A stretch of DNA of 64,000 nt from Pseudomonas sp. NBRC 111124 (GTDB taxonomy: Bacteria > Pseudomonadota > Gammaproteobacteria > Pseudomonadales > Pseudomonadaceae), in contig NZ_BCBA01000009.1 in NCBI RefSeq assembly GCF_001320245.1, positions 1 through 64,000 on the forward strand, read 5' to 3'. The translations under genes and the position numbers were made by a program. Below the pieces are notes generated by a model. That model was not told where the DNA came from, did not search any database, and was given only the letters and a program-made list of their open reading frames with translations. Shown in pieces: positions 36,192-45,794 of the stretch (the stretch's first letter is position 1; each line of letters opens with the position of its first letter).

Positions 36192-38962
36192 AGCCGTTGA
36201 CCGCGACACTGCGCCTGCAATTTCACAGCGACTTCAGCCTTGATGACGCGGTGCCACTGGTACCGTACTTCGCCCAACTGGGCATCAGCCACCTCTACGC
36301 CTCGCCGATCCTCAAGGCCCGCGCCGGCTCGCGCCACGGCTATGACGTGGTCGACCCGACCTGCGTCAACCCCGAGCTCGGTGGCGAGGCAGCATTGCTA
36401 CGGCTGGTGGCTGCGCTGCGCCAGCATGGCATGGGGCTGATCCTCGACACGGTGTCCAACCACATGGCCGTGGGCGGCGCCGACAACCCTTGGTGGCAGA
36501 GCCTGCTGGCCTGGGGCCGGCGCAGCCCCTACGCAGAGTTCTTCGACATTCAATGGCACTCCAGCGACCCGCTGCTGGCCGGCCAGCTGCTGTTGCCATT
36601 CCTCGGCAGCGACTATGGCGCGGCGCTGAAGAACGGCGAAATCCCGCTGCAATTCGACGCGCAATCGGGCGAGCTGCAGATCGCCCACTATCAGCATCGC
36701 TTCCCGATCTGCCCGCTGGACTATGGCTGGATCCTCGCGCAAAGCCCTGAGCCTGCGCTAAAGGCCCTGGCAGAGCATTTCACTGCCTTGCGCGAAGCCC
36801 CCGAGCCACTGGCGAATGCCCTGCCCCTGCACGCCGAACTGGCGCGCCTGGTGCGTGAAGGCGCGGACCTGGAGTCGGCCCTGATCGCCTTCGACAGCCG
36901 CAGCGAAAGCGGTTTCAAGCGCCTGCACCTGCTGCTCGAACGCCAGACCTACCGCCTCGCCAGCTGGCGCACTGCCGCCGATGACATCAACTGGCGGCGC
37001 TTCTTCGACATCAACGAGCTGGGCGGCTTGCGCGTGGAGCGTGGCGTAGTGTTTGAAGCCACCCACGCCAAGCTGTTCGAACTGATCGAGCGCGGCCTGG
37101 TGGACGGCCTGCGCATCGACCATATCGACGGCCTGGCCGACCCGCGCGGCTATTGCCGCAAGCTGCGTCGCCGGGTCGACAGCCTGCTCGCCAAGCGCCC
37201 GGTGCAGGCTGCGCTTGAGCACTTCCCGATTTACGTGGAAAAGATCCTCGGCGCCGACGAGCACCTGCACCGCGACTGGCTTACCGACGGCACCACCGGC
37301 TACGAGTTCATGAACCAGGTCTCGCTGCTGCAGCATGACCCGGCCGGTGAAGTACCGCTGACCGAATTGTGGGCGACGGTCAGCGAGCGTCCCGCGTTCC
37401 CCGAGGAGGTGCGCCTGGCGCGCCACCTGGTGCTCAATGCCAGCCTCGCCGGCGATTGCGAATCGGTGGCCCAGGCCCTGTTGCAGGTCGCCCGCGACGA
37501 CCTGATGACCCGCGATCTGACCTTGGGCGCGATCCGCCGGGCATTGCAGGCGCTGGTCGCGCATTACCCGGTGTATCGCACCTACTTCAACGCCTGCGGG
37601 CGCCCGGCCGAGGATGAACGCTTCTTCCAACAGGCCCTGGCCAATGCCCGCCAGGACCTTGGCGAAGCCGACTGGCCGTTGCTTGACCAGCTTGAGCAAT
37701 GGCTCGGTGGCCAGCCTTGGCGCCAGATGCCTCCCGGCCGGCCGCGCAAGCACCTGCGCCATGCCTGCGTGCGCTTCCAGCAGCTCACCGCCCCCAGTGC
37801 CGCCAAGGCCGTCGAGGACACCGCCTTCTACCGCTCGGCACGGCTGCTGTCACGCAACGATGTCGGCTTCGAGGCCGAGCGCTTCAGTGCTGCCGCCGAG
37901 CATTTCCACAACGAGGCTCAGCGCCGCCTGCGCGACTTCCCCGACAACCTGTTGGCCACCGCCACTCACGACCACAAGCGGGGCGAAGACAGCCGTGCTC
38001 GCCTGGCCGTGCTGAGTGAGCGGGGACCTTGGTTTGCCAGCCGCGTGGAGCACTGGCACGAGCTGGCCACGCCGCTGCGCGAGCAACTGGACGACGGCGT
38101 GGCCCCCAGCCCCGGCGACGAGCTGCTGCTGTTGCAAACGCTGCTGGGCAGCTGGCCACTCACCCTCGACCTGCACGACGACAACGCGCTACGCCAGTAC
38201 GCCGAACGTATCCGCCAATGGCAGCAGAAGGCCCTGCGCGAAGCCAAGTTGCGCAGCAGCTGGAGCGCGCCGAACGAGGCCTATGAAGCGGCCTGCGCCG
38301 CCTATGTCGACGGCTTGCTGCTGGATCGGGAAAACCAGCAGCTGCGCCAGTCGCTGGCCGATGCGGCCCACCTGATCGCCTGCCCCGGCGCGCTCAACGG
38401 TCTGGTCCAGAGCCTGCTACGCATGACTGTGCCTGGCGTGCCCGACTTGTACCAGGGCAATGAATACTGGGATTTCAGCCTGGTCGACCCGGATAACCGC
38501 CGTGCGGTGGACTACGCTTGCAGACGCCGCACCCTCGACGATGCCAGCGCCCTCGGCGAGCTGCTGGCCCACTGGCGCGACGGCCGCATCAAGCAGGCTC
38601 TGATCGCTCGAGTGCTGGACTGTCGCCAGGCGCACCCCGAATTGTTCCGTCGAGGGGCCTACCTGCCGCTGAACGTGCAGGGCCGGCATGCCGACCAGGT
38701 GATTGCCTTCGCCCGCCTGGGCGAAGGCCAACGCGCCATCGTCGTCGCCCCGCGCCTGGCCAGCGGCCTGCTTGGCGGCGCCACAACACCGTTGATCCCG
38801 GCACAGAACTGGGACGACACCCGGGTAATCCTGCCGTTTGCCTTGTCGCCTGCCACTTGGACTGGACTTTTCGGCGGCACTGCTGTCAGCCCTACAAGGG
38901 AGCTGATGTTGAGCGCGGTCTTGGCGGAATTCCCAGTCAACCTGTTGATTGAACATGCATAG
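36188..38962 (+). CDS. treY: Malto-oligosyltrehalose synthase TreY (GH13_26)
   Basis: A 924-residue enzyme turning the reducing end of alpha-1,4-glucan into an alpha,alpha-1,1 trehalose unit. The family start LRLQFHSDFSLDDAVPLVPY and SHLYASPILKARAGSRHGYD are present. The nucleophile is Asp311 in LRIDHIDGLADP and the acid Glu351 in YVEKILG; TATHDHKRGEDSRAR marks the late conserved block. It is longer than average owing to inserts between about 500 and 650. Works with TreZ; last of the coupled trio. Confidence 0.93.
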   Translation: MKPLTATLRLQFHSDFSLDDAVPLVPYFAQLGISHLYASPILKARAGSRHGYDVVDPTCVNPELGGEAALLRLVAALRQHGMGLILDTVSNHMAVGGADNPWWQSLLAWGRRSPYAEFFDIQWHSSDPLLAGQLLLPFLGSDYGAALKNGEIPLQFDAQSGELQIAHYQHRFPICPLDYGWILAQSPEPALKALAEHFTALREAPEPLANALPLHAELARLVREGADLESALIAFDSRSESGFKRLHLLLERQTYRLASWRTAADDINWRRFFDINELGGLRVERGVVFEATHAKLFELIERGLVDGLRIDHIDGLADPRGYCRKLRRRVDSLLAKRPVQAALEHFPIYVEKILGADEHLHRDWLTDGTTGYEFMNQVSLLQHDPAGEVPLTELWATVSERPAFPEEVRLARHLVLNASLAGDCESVAQALLQVARDDLMTRDLTLGAIRRALQALVAHYPVYRTYFNACGRPAEDERFFQQALANARQDLGEADWPLLDQLEQWLGGQPWRQMPPGRPRKHLRHACVRFQQLTAPSAAKAVEDTAFYRSARLLSRNDVGFEAERFSAAAEHFHNEAQRRLRDFPDNLLATATHDHKRGEDSRARLAVLSERGPWFASRVEHWHELATPLREQLDDGVAPSPGDELLLLQTLLGSWPLTLDLHDDNALRQYAERIRQWQQKALREAKLRSSWSAPNEAYEAACAAYVDGLLLDRENQQLRQSLADAAHLIACPGALNGLVQSLLRMTVPGVPDLYQGNEYWDFSLVDPDNRRAVDYACRRRTLDDASALGELLAHWRDGRIKQALIARVLDCRQAHPELFRRGAYLPLNVQGRHADQVIAFARLGEGQRAIVVAPRLASGLLGGATTPLIPAQNWDDTRVILPFALSPATWTGLFGGTAVSPTRELMLSAVLAEFPVNLLIEHA

Positions 38963-38979
38963 CATTCAGGAGCGTCGTG

Positions 38980-39246
38980 ATGAGTGTCGAAGAAAAACGA
39001 GTACGCGAATTTGCTTACCAGATCTGGGAATCGGAGGGTAAGCCGGAGGGTCAGGAGGAACGCCACTGGGACATGGCACGCAAGCTGGCTGAGGCCGAGG
39101 CCCTGGCACCCAAGGCCGAGCCGCGCAAACGGACCCCGGCCAAGCCGAAATTAGCGGCTGAGCCGAAAGCAGCAGCGTTGCCTGGAACCAGCAAACCGGT
39201 GGCTGCGAAGAAGCCTCGCGCAGTGAAAAAGCCAACTGCTGGCTAA
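38980..39246 (+). CDS. DUF2934 domain small basic protein
   Basis: An 88-residue protein. Residues 1-40 are a DUF2934 domain (VREFAYQIWESEGKPEG, then ERHWDMARKL). The rest is a Lys/Ala/Pro-rich tail (KKPRAVKKPTA) that could bind nucleic acid or polyanions. DUF2934 genes recur next to glgX/treY in pseudomonads, and the AGGAG ribosome site 17 bp after treY supports co-transcription. Function unknown. Confidence 0.83.
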   Translation: MSVEEKRVREFAYQIWESEGKPEGQEERHWDMARKLAEAEALAPKAEPRKRTPAKPKLAAEPKAAALPGTSKPVAAKKPRAVKKPTAG

Positions 39247-39256
39247 GTCTGCCGCA

Positions 39257-39285
39257 GCCTCTTCGCGGGTTAACCGCGAGGAGGC
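39257..39285. repeat. REP element
   Basis: Arms GCCTCTTCGCGG and CCGCGAGGAGGC (one G:T pair) around TTAAC, followed by CGGTACAG. It lies between the DUF2934 gene and glgX and may separate their transcripts. Confidence 0.65.
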
Positions 39286-39337
39286 CGGTACAGATCTGCG
39301 CAACACCCCCTTTCAAAACGGCCAATCGAGGATTGCC

Positions 39338-41491
39338 ATGAGCCCGCGCACCCCAAAGAAAACCCGCTCCGTAGCACCATCGCGCATTCGTGAAGGCCAA
39401 CCCTTTCCTCTGGGCGCCACGTGGGATGGCCTGGGCGTCAACTTCGCCCTGTTTTCCGCCAACGCCACCAAGGTCGAGCTGTGCCTGTTCGACTCCACCG
39501 GCGAACAAGAGATCGAACGCATCGAGCTGCCTGAATACACCGACGAGATCTACCACGGCTACCTGCCCGACGCCCATCCTGGGCTGATTTACGGCTACCG
39601 TGTCTATGGCCCCTACGAGCCGGAAAACGGCCACCGCTTCAACCCCAATAAATTGCTCATCGATCCTTATGCGAAACAATTGGTGGGCGAGCTGAAATGG
39701 TCGGAGGCGCTGTTCGGCTATACCATTGGGCACCCTGATGGCGACCTGTCATTCGACGAGCGCGACAGCGCGCCCTTCGTGCCCAAGTGCAAGGTCATCG
39801 ACCCGGCGTTCACGTGGGGGCGCGACCAGCGTGTGCAGGTGCCATGGGAACGCACGATCATCTATGAAGCCCACACCCGCGGCATCAGCATGCGCCACCC
39901 GGCGGTGCCGGAGGAGCTGCGCGGCACCTTCGCCGGCCTTGCCAACGATGAGTTGCTCAAGCACATCAAGGACCTGGGTGTATCGAGCATCGAGCTGCTG
40001 CCGATCCACGCCTTCGTCAACGACCAGCACCTGCTGGACAAAGGCCTGAACAATTATTGGGGCTACAACAGCATTGCCTTCTTCGCCCCCCATCCCAAGT
40101 ACCTGGCTAGTGGCAAGATCGCCGAGTTCAAGGAGATGGTCGCGCACCTGCACGATGCTGGGCTCGAAGTGATCCTGGACGTGGTCTACAACCACACCGC
40201 CGAGGGCAACGAACGCGGCCCGACCCTGTCGATGCGCGGCATCGACAACGCCTCGTACTACCGCCTGATGCCGGACGACAAGCGCTACTACATCAACGAT
40301 TCCGGCACTGGCAACACCCTCGACCTCAGCCACCCGTGCGTACTGCAGCTGGTCACCGACTCGCTACGCTACTGGGCGGGCGAGATGCACGTCGACGGCT
40401 TCCGCTTCGACCTCGCGACCATCCTTGGCCGCTACCACGAAGGTTACAGCGAGCGTCACGGCTTCCTCGTGGCTTGCCGCCAGGACCCGATGCTGAGCCA
40501 GGTCAAACTGATCGCCGAACCTTGGGACTGCGGCCCCGGCGGTTACCAGGTGGGCAACTTCGCCCCGGGCTGGGCCGAGTGGAACGACCGATTCCGCGAT
40601 ACCGCGCGGGCCTTCTGGAAGGGTGACGAAGGCCAACTGGCCGAATTTGCTGCACGCATGACCGCGTCCGGGGACATGTTCAACAACCGCGGCCGGCGGC
40701 CTTACTCCTCGGTCAATTTCATCACGGCCCACGATGGCTTCACGTTGCGCGACCTGGTGTCATACAACGGCAAGCACAACGAGGACAACGACGAAAACAA
40801 CCAGGACGGCACCGACAACAACCTGTCATGGAACTGTGGCGCCGAGGGCCCGACCGAAGACCCTGAAATCAACGCGCTGCGCATGCGCCAGATGCGCAAC
40901 TTCTTCGCCACACTGCTGTTTGCCCAGGGTACGCCGATGATCGTGGCCGGCGACGAGTTCAGCCGCACGCAGCACGGCAACAACAACGCCTATTGCCAGG
41001 ACAGCGAGATCGGCTGGGTCAACTGGGACCTGGACGATGAGGGCAAGGCGCTGCTGGCGTTCGTCAAGCGCCTGACCCGCCTGCGCCTGGCCTACCCGGT
41101 GCTGCGCCGCTCGCGCTTCCTGGTCGGCGACTACAACGAGGCGATCGGGGTCAAGGACGTCACCTGGTTGGCGCCGGATGGCAGCGAGATGAGCGTCGAG
41201 CAATGGGAAGACCCCCACGGGCGCTGCCTCGGTATGCTCATCGATGGGCGTGCGCAGGAGAGTGGCATCGCGCGGCCCGGCGCTGAGGCGACCATGCTGT
41301 TGATCGTCAATGCGCACCATGACGTGGTGCCATTCAAGCTGCCGAGCGTGCCGGAAGGCGAGTACTGGAGCTGCCTGATCGATACCGACCGGCCGGAGAT
41401 GCGCAAGCCTCAACACCTGCAGTTCGATAGCAGCTTCGAGGTCAAGGGGCGGTCGTTGTTGTTGATGGTGTTGCAGCGTGAGGAAGAGTAA
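39338..41491 (+). CDS. glgX: Glycogen debranching enzyme GlgX (GH13_11)
   Basis: A 717-residue isoamylase-type enzyme cleaving alpha-1,6 branches. An N-terminal CBM48 domain (GATWDGLGVNFALFSANATKVELCLFD) precedes the barrel with nucleophile Asp358 (GFRFDLATILGR), acid Glu394 (LIAEPWDCGPGGYQVG) and the third acid in NFITAHDGFTLRD. It breaks down branched glucan into linear chains for MalQ and TreY. The downstream 110 bp is the convergent gap to the TccC-like gene; I see no terminator with a T-run in it. Confidence 0.94.
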   Translation: MSPRTPKKTRSVAPSRIREGQPFPLGATWDGLGVNFALFSANATKVELCLFDSTGEQEIERIELPEYTDEIYHGYLPDAHPGLIYGYRVYGPYEPENGHRFNPNKLLIDPYAKQLVGELKWSEALFGYTIGHPDGDLSFDERDSAPFVPKCKVIDPAFTWGRDQRVQVPWERTIIYEAHTRGISMRHPAVPEELRGTFAGLANDELLKHIKDLGVSSIELLPIHAFVNDQHLLDKGLNNYWGYNSIAFFAPHPKYLASGKIAEFKEMVAHLHDAGLEVILDVVYNHTAEGNERGPTLSMRGIDNASYYRLMPDDKRYYINDSGTGNTLDLSHPCVLQLVTDSLRYWAGEMHVDGFRFDLATILGRYHEGYSERHGFLVACRQDPMLSQVKLIAEPWDCGPGGYQVGNFAPGWAEWNDRFRDTARAFWKGDEGQLAEFAARMTASGDMFNNRGRRPYSSVNFITAHDGFTLRDLVSYNGKHNEDNDENNQDGTDNNLSWNCGAEGPTEDPEINALRMRQMRNFFATLLFAQGTPMIVAGDEFSRTQHGNNNAYCQDSEIGWVNWDLDDEGKALLAFVKRLTRLRLAYPVLRRSRFLVGDYNEAIGVKDVTWLAPDGSEMSVEQWEDPHGRCLGMLIDGRAQESGIARPGAEATMLLIVNAHHDVVPFKLPSVPEGEYWSCLIDTDRPEMRKPQHLQFDSSFEVKGRSLLLMVLQREEE

Positions 41492-41600
41492 GACCGCAGC
41501 ATTTCAAGGCAAATGAATGACGAAACCCCGGCAGCGCGCTGCACCGTTGCCCGGGTATCGCCGTTAAATACCTACACGATTGAAGTCGATATCCTGGCAA

Positions 41601-44477
41601 CTAAAATTGTTTCGCTGCCTGAGATCGCCTTTTACGTTGACCCCCTATTAAAACCGTATTGTGACGCCCTCCTATATTCTCAACCTTACCCTGATAAGCG
41701 GTTACTTTTACCTGATCAAAGCCTCGCCGCTTAAACGCATCAGCAAATGTTCGCCCCAAACTTTTTGAACCTCCAATGGTCAGTCTTTCGGCCGCCTCGT
41801 TATCGACAGACCTTGACTCAGGCACGTCCGCGCCTTCGCATGCCAATATTTTGATATTTTTAAAATTTTTTGGCAAACCCATACGCTCCAGGTTAAACAC
41901 CAGCGCAGTCGCGTAAATACTGTCTGCCCCTTCTCCGGAACCGCTGACAAGCTGCTCAGCCCCCGCATAACCATGGCCGACAATGTACAATTTATCATCC
42001 GGCGCCATCTTATCTAATACTGAACTAGCCAGCTCAACTTTTGTATCTTCAAATACTTGCCTCACCTGATTCTCCATGAACAATGCCCCCGCCAGCCGGG
42101 GAGTTTTCATCGCGGCAACCATCCCCAAAGCGCCCGCCGCAATCAGGCCAAAATTTATAAGAAGGTACCCCACCGACGGCCGGCCGAAGAAAGCATGGCC
42201 GATGACTAGAGCCAGCATATAAATGGACATTATGATGGCATACATCGCATAGGGATGAGTTATCGCTGCGCGTAATCGCCCGCTATTGAGATATACCTGC
42301 CTGTCGGACTCGAACCCTTCTCGTACTTGCTCATCAGGCACCAGAATGGTTGCAAACGGTTTCTTAGCAACGAGCCGCTGGTGATTTGTAGAAAAAATTT
42401 CCTGAGGCAACTCATCCGCTGCAGAAAAGGCATAAATATACCGTTCTTGAGGGCGCCTCCCGTCCGAATCGTGCAACGTCAGTGGATTATTTCTAACCAT
42501 GCGATACAGATTCAGCCCATCCACCGTCCCTGCCGGGTCCACACTCAACCACCGCCCCGCCCAAGGCTGGTAATAGCGATAACCGTAGTAATACAGCCCT
42601 GTCGCATCGCGTTCTTTCCCGGAGTAACGAATGGTCTTATAATCGGCTTCGATCTGGCTGCGCGCCGTCCATACGGACGTGCCGCCGAACGGGTAGTATT
42701 CCTCTTGGCTAATCACTGCTCCTTGCCCATCCAGCTCCAGCCCGCTGCTGCCGATCAGGTTGTGATAGCTGTAGCTAACCTGATCATTGTCCAGTCCTGC
42801 TGGCAAGCCACTGGCCCAGTGCAGCACCCGCACATCTGCACCGCCCCCTGCCGCAACCTTGATGACATGCAGGCGGGCAGTTTCATAAGTGCTACGCAAT
42901 TCCAGGCCGTCCAGGTAAAGCACTCGCTGAGCTTGAGTGACGCCCGCTGCTTGCTGTTCGCTCACCTTGAGCAGGCGCAACCCGTCACTGCCATAGCGGT
43001 ACCACTCGCGATCATCCACGCCCGCTTCTCGCTCGACCGGTTTCACCTGCGCCAACTCACCCCGCGCACTCCAGCGCATGTCCTGCCCGGCCAGCAACTC
43101 GAGTTGATGACCACCAGCATCGAACAACGCATCCACCTGCTCAGGCAACAATCCCTCACGCGCCAGCACCGCGCGGTTGCTGCGGTTGGAGACCGTCATT
43201 CGGGTGGTGTAAGCGTTGCTGCTGGCCGGAGCGCTGTGTTGGATCTGGGTGAGGTTGCCTGCGCGGTCGTAGCTGTAACGGCGGGCGTAGTTTGTTAGGG
43301 CGCTCTCGTCGGTCGGCAAAGGAACCAGTACGTCAGGCAACTGGGGCCCCTGAGCTCCACGTCCGACCATCTCCCGCCCCGTTGCCTGCACCAGCTGGTA
43401 CAGGCTGTTGTAGGCGAAGGTATTTGCTGCCGTTACCTTCTGATTGCGCCAGAAGCGGGGGGCACCGGCGTCATTGCGTACGCTCTGCACATTCCCCACC
43501 GGGTCATAACGGTAGCGCAGGTCCTGCAGCGTCGTGGCAGCGGAGGTCTGCTTGCCTGGGCGCTGCACACGAATACCAGTCAGCCTTTGCGTCATTGGAT
43601 CGAGGCCGTAGTCCGTGACCACTCCATTACCATGGACCTCCTGCTGCTTGTGCCCGGTCGGCGCATAGCGCAGGGAGGCAACAATCACCTGCTCGTCACG
43701 GTTTTGCACGGTCAACCAACTGCCCTGCAACTGCCCGGCAACGTCATAAGCTTGGCGCTGCTGGTGGCCTCGTGCATCCGTCTGGGTCAACTGGATACCC
43801 GTGGCATCACGTGTACGCAGGATCATGTAGGTTTCAAGTTCCAGCCGAGCTTGCCATGCTTGCTCGTCGTCACCCACCCAGTCTGCCTCGTCTTCGCCTG
43901 CAAGCACGCGGCGAGACTGGGCCAGCGCTGCGCCGCTCAGCGCGAGGTTTCGCAGTTCGATGAGGCCTGCGGTGTCGTAGTGGCGCATGCACTGACCGGC
44001 AAGGTTACGGTTCTTTTCCCCCAGGCTCAGGCCTGCCCAGCGATAGCGCTCTGCGACACGCGGCAGCGCTTCACCAGCGCCCTGCTCGGTCACGGCCAGC
44101 AGCCGGCCGGGTAGCGAAGGCGCTTCATGGATGCAGACTTGGCTGACGCCGGTGGCACTGACCGCCAGCAGCGGATGCCCGGCCATGTCAGGCAGGGCCA
44201 CGCTCGAGCCGGCATCGACACTTTCGGTGTGCACAGGTCGCCCAGCCAAGTCGCTGTGCCAGCGGAAGTTTGGAGTAGCCGTTTCGGCAAAACGGGGGTC
44301 AAGGCTTTGCGCAAGGTTGCCGCGGGCGTCGTGACGATGCCGGGTGATACGAAGCTCAACAGATTCTGCTGCCTGTGCCCGATAACACGCCAGCTCACCC
44401 ACCGGTAAACCGCGAGAACACAGCACCACCAGGCTGGGAGTGCCCGCATGTAACGCAGAGGAATTGAAGGTCGTCAT
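41601..44477 (-). CDS. TccC-type RHS/YD-repeat protein with membrane and cysteine-peptidase-like C-terminal tail
   Basis: A 958-residue protein. Residues 1-674 follow the C component of insecticidal Tc toxins: TPSLVVLCSRGLPVGELACYR at the start, RITRHRHDARGNL, many YD repeats, and the RHS core with YSGKERDATGLYYYGYRYY, GRWLSVDPAG and LYRMVRNNPLTL, where the cocoon autoproteolysis site lies. After the core comes a strain-specific tail: two membrane segments (about 742-762 and 768-790), then a soluble domain with LYIVGHGYAG (His835) and IKILACEGAD (Cys880). That His/Cys arrangement is that of clan CD cysteine peptidases. The tail DNA is AT-rich. No TcA, TcB or immunity gene is in the window. 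Tail function is inferred. Confidence 0.82.
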   Translation of the reverse strand: MTTFNSSALHAGTPSLVVLCSRGLPVGELACYRAQAAESVELRITRHRHDARGNLAQSLDPRFAETATPNFRWHSDLAGRPVHTESVDAGSSVALPDMAGHPLLAVSATGVSQVCIHEAPSLPGRLLAVTEQGAGEALPRVAERYRWAGLSLGEKNRNLAGQCMRHYDTAGLIELRNLALSGAALAQSRRVLAGEDEADWVGDDEQAWQARLELETYMILRTRDATGIQLTQTDARGHQQRQAYDVAGQLQGSWLTVQNRDEQVIVASLRYAPTGHKQQEVHGNGVVTDYGLDPMTQRLTGIRVQRPGKQTSAATTLQDLRYRYDPVGNVQSVRNDAGAPRFWRNQKVTAANTFAYNSLYQLVQATGREMVGRGAQGPQLPDVLVPLPTDESALTNYARRYSYDRAGNLTQIQHSAPASSNAYTTRMTVSNRSNRAVLAREGLLPEQVDALFDAGGHQLELLAGQDMRWSARGELAQVKPVEREAGVDDREWYRYGSDGLRLLKVSEQQAAGVTQAQRVLYLDGLELRSTYETARLHVIKVAAGGGADVRVLHWASGLPAGLDNDQVSYSYHNLIGSSGLELDGQGAVISQEEYYPFGGTSVWTARSQIEADYKTIRYSGKERDATGLYYYGYRYYQPWAGRWLSVDPAGTVDGLNLYRMVRNNPLTLHDSDGRRPQERYIYAFSAADELPQEIFSTNHQRLVAKKPFATILVPDEQVREGFESDRQVYLNSGRLRAAITHPYAMYAIIMSIYMLALVIGHAFFGRPSVGYLLINFGLIAAGALGMVAAMKTPRLAGALFMENQVRQVFEDTKVELASSVLDKMAPDDKLYIVGHGYAGAEQLVSGSGEGADSIYATALVFNLERMGLPKNFKNIKILACEGADVPESRSVDNEAAERLTIGGSKSLGRTFADAFKRRGFDQVKVTAYQGKVENIGGRHNTVLIGGQRKRRSQAAKQF

Positions 44478-44680
44478 GGCTGAATTCCCTTTCGCTGGTG
44501 TGGATGCTTTGATCTACCCGGTAAGCATCAATACAAGCTCTACGACACATCAGCCATACGCCTCCCTTGTGGCAAGCGTAGACACACAAGCCGGCCAGCG
44601 CGAGCCAGACTGAACCTCACTTGCCAGTACCTGTCCCTTGTAGGAGCAACAGCCCTAGCAGCAGCCATTGAGGAGCCACC

Positions 44681-45475
44681 GTGAACCTCGAAGCCGGTAG
44701 CCCAGGTTTCGCCAGCACTAACCAGGCCCCCGCCGTGCATCGGCTGCGGGTGCTGACGGTGAACACCCACAAGGGCTTCACCGCCTTCAACCGGCGCTTC
44801 ATCCTGCCTGAGCTGCGCGAGGCGGTGCGCAGCACCCAGGCCGACGTCGTGTTCCTCCAGGAGGTACTCGGCAGCCACGACCGCCATGCCGCGCGATATT
44901 CTGGCTGGCCGCAGACCTCGCAGTACGAATTCCTCGCCGACAGCATGTGGAGCGACTTCGCCTATGGCCGCAACGCGGTCTACCCCGACGGCCATCACGG
45001 TAATGCGCTGCTGTCCAAGTACCCTATCATCGAACACCGCAACCTCGACGTGTCGATCACCGGCCCCGAGCGTCGCGGCCTGTTGCACTGCGTCCTCGAC
45101 GTTCCTGGCCAGCACAATGTGCATGCCATCTGTGTGCACCTGTCATTGCTGGAAAGCCATCGCCAGAAGCAGCTCAAGCTGCTGCGCCAGTTGCTCGAAT
45201 CATTGCCTGCCGAGGCGCCGGTAATCATCGCTGGCGATTTCAACGACTGGAAGTCCCATGGCAACCGCACCCTCGGCCTGCAGCGTGACCTGCACGAGGC
45301 TTTCGAACGCCATCATGGCCACCTCGCCCGCACCTATCCGGCCCGCCTGCCACTGCTGCGCCTGGACCGAATCTACCTGCGCAATGCCGAAAGCCATGCG
45401 CCGCAGATTCTGGGGCACAAACCTTGGACGCACCTTTCCGATCATCTGCCACTGGCCGTGGAGGTCAGGTTGTAA
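44681..45475 (+). CDS. Endonuclease/exonuclease/phosphatase-family protein
   Basis: A 264-residue Mg-dependent phosphodiesterase/nuclease fold. The family blocks are in order: RVLTVNTHKGF, DVVFLQEVLG (metal Glu), GNALLSKYPI, VHLSLLESHRQKQ, IIAGDFNDW, LRLDRIYL, and LSDHLPLAVEV with the final catalytic His. No signal peptide. Substrates in this family range from DNA to phospholipids and sugar phosphates; the context (between glucan genes and a barrel protein) does not decide. The start is GTG with GAGGAG six bases upstream. Confidence 0.85.
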   Translation: MNLEAGSPGFASTNQAPAVHRLRVLTVNTHKGFTAFNRRFILPELREAVRSTQADVVFLQEVLGSHDRHAARYSGWPQTSQYEFLADSMWSDFAYGRNAVYPDGHHGNALLSKYPIIEHRNLDVSITGPERRGLLHCVLDVPGQHNVHAICVHLSLLESHRQKQLKLLRQLLESLPAEAPVIIAGDFNDWKSHGNRTLGLQRDLHEAFERHHGHLARTYPARLPLLRLDRIYLRNAESHAPQILGHKPWTHLSDHLPLAVEVRL

Positions 45476-45794
45476 CAATGATTCGGCATAGCCAGCGACA
45501 CAGAAATAGCGATCCCCGCTATGCGCGACAATTTAATCAGCCGAATCAGATAGTTAATGAATTCCACGGAGCGTGAACAGACCTTTCACGTTTTCTTGAC
45601 GCACGCGCCGCTCTCTCCTTAGCTGAACACTATCACTGGATGTAAATAATCGCGCCGGGCCTCTAGCTCGCGCTTTTGCACGCGCCCGCGGAAGCTGGCG
45701 TGCTGGTTTGGGTCGCCTTCTGTTTTTGTCGTACAGCGCGTGACACGCAGGCCAGGTCCTTGGGCTGTACAACAAAAAACAGAGGAGATCCGCC
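45476..45794 (+). promoter_or_regulatory. Control region and leader of the barrel gene, with long inverted repeat
   Basis: 319 bp without a gene. Its main feature is a near-perfect inverted repeat, CTGTTTTTGTCGTACAGC (45720-45737) against GCTGTACAACAAAAAACAG (45764-45782), whose second arm touches the GAGGAGA ribosome site of the next gene. Folding would hide or flank that site. The upstream AT-rich part probably holds the promoter. Confidence 0.5.

Noticed and set aside
41513..41734. 73-codon plus-strand frame between glgX and the TccC-like gene as a candidate immunity gene
   Set aside because: It runs over the 3' end of the TccC-like gene on the opposite strand, lacks a good ribosome site, and could not be co-transcribed with the toxin.
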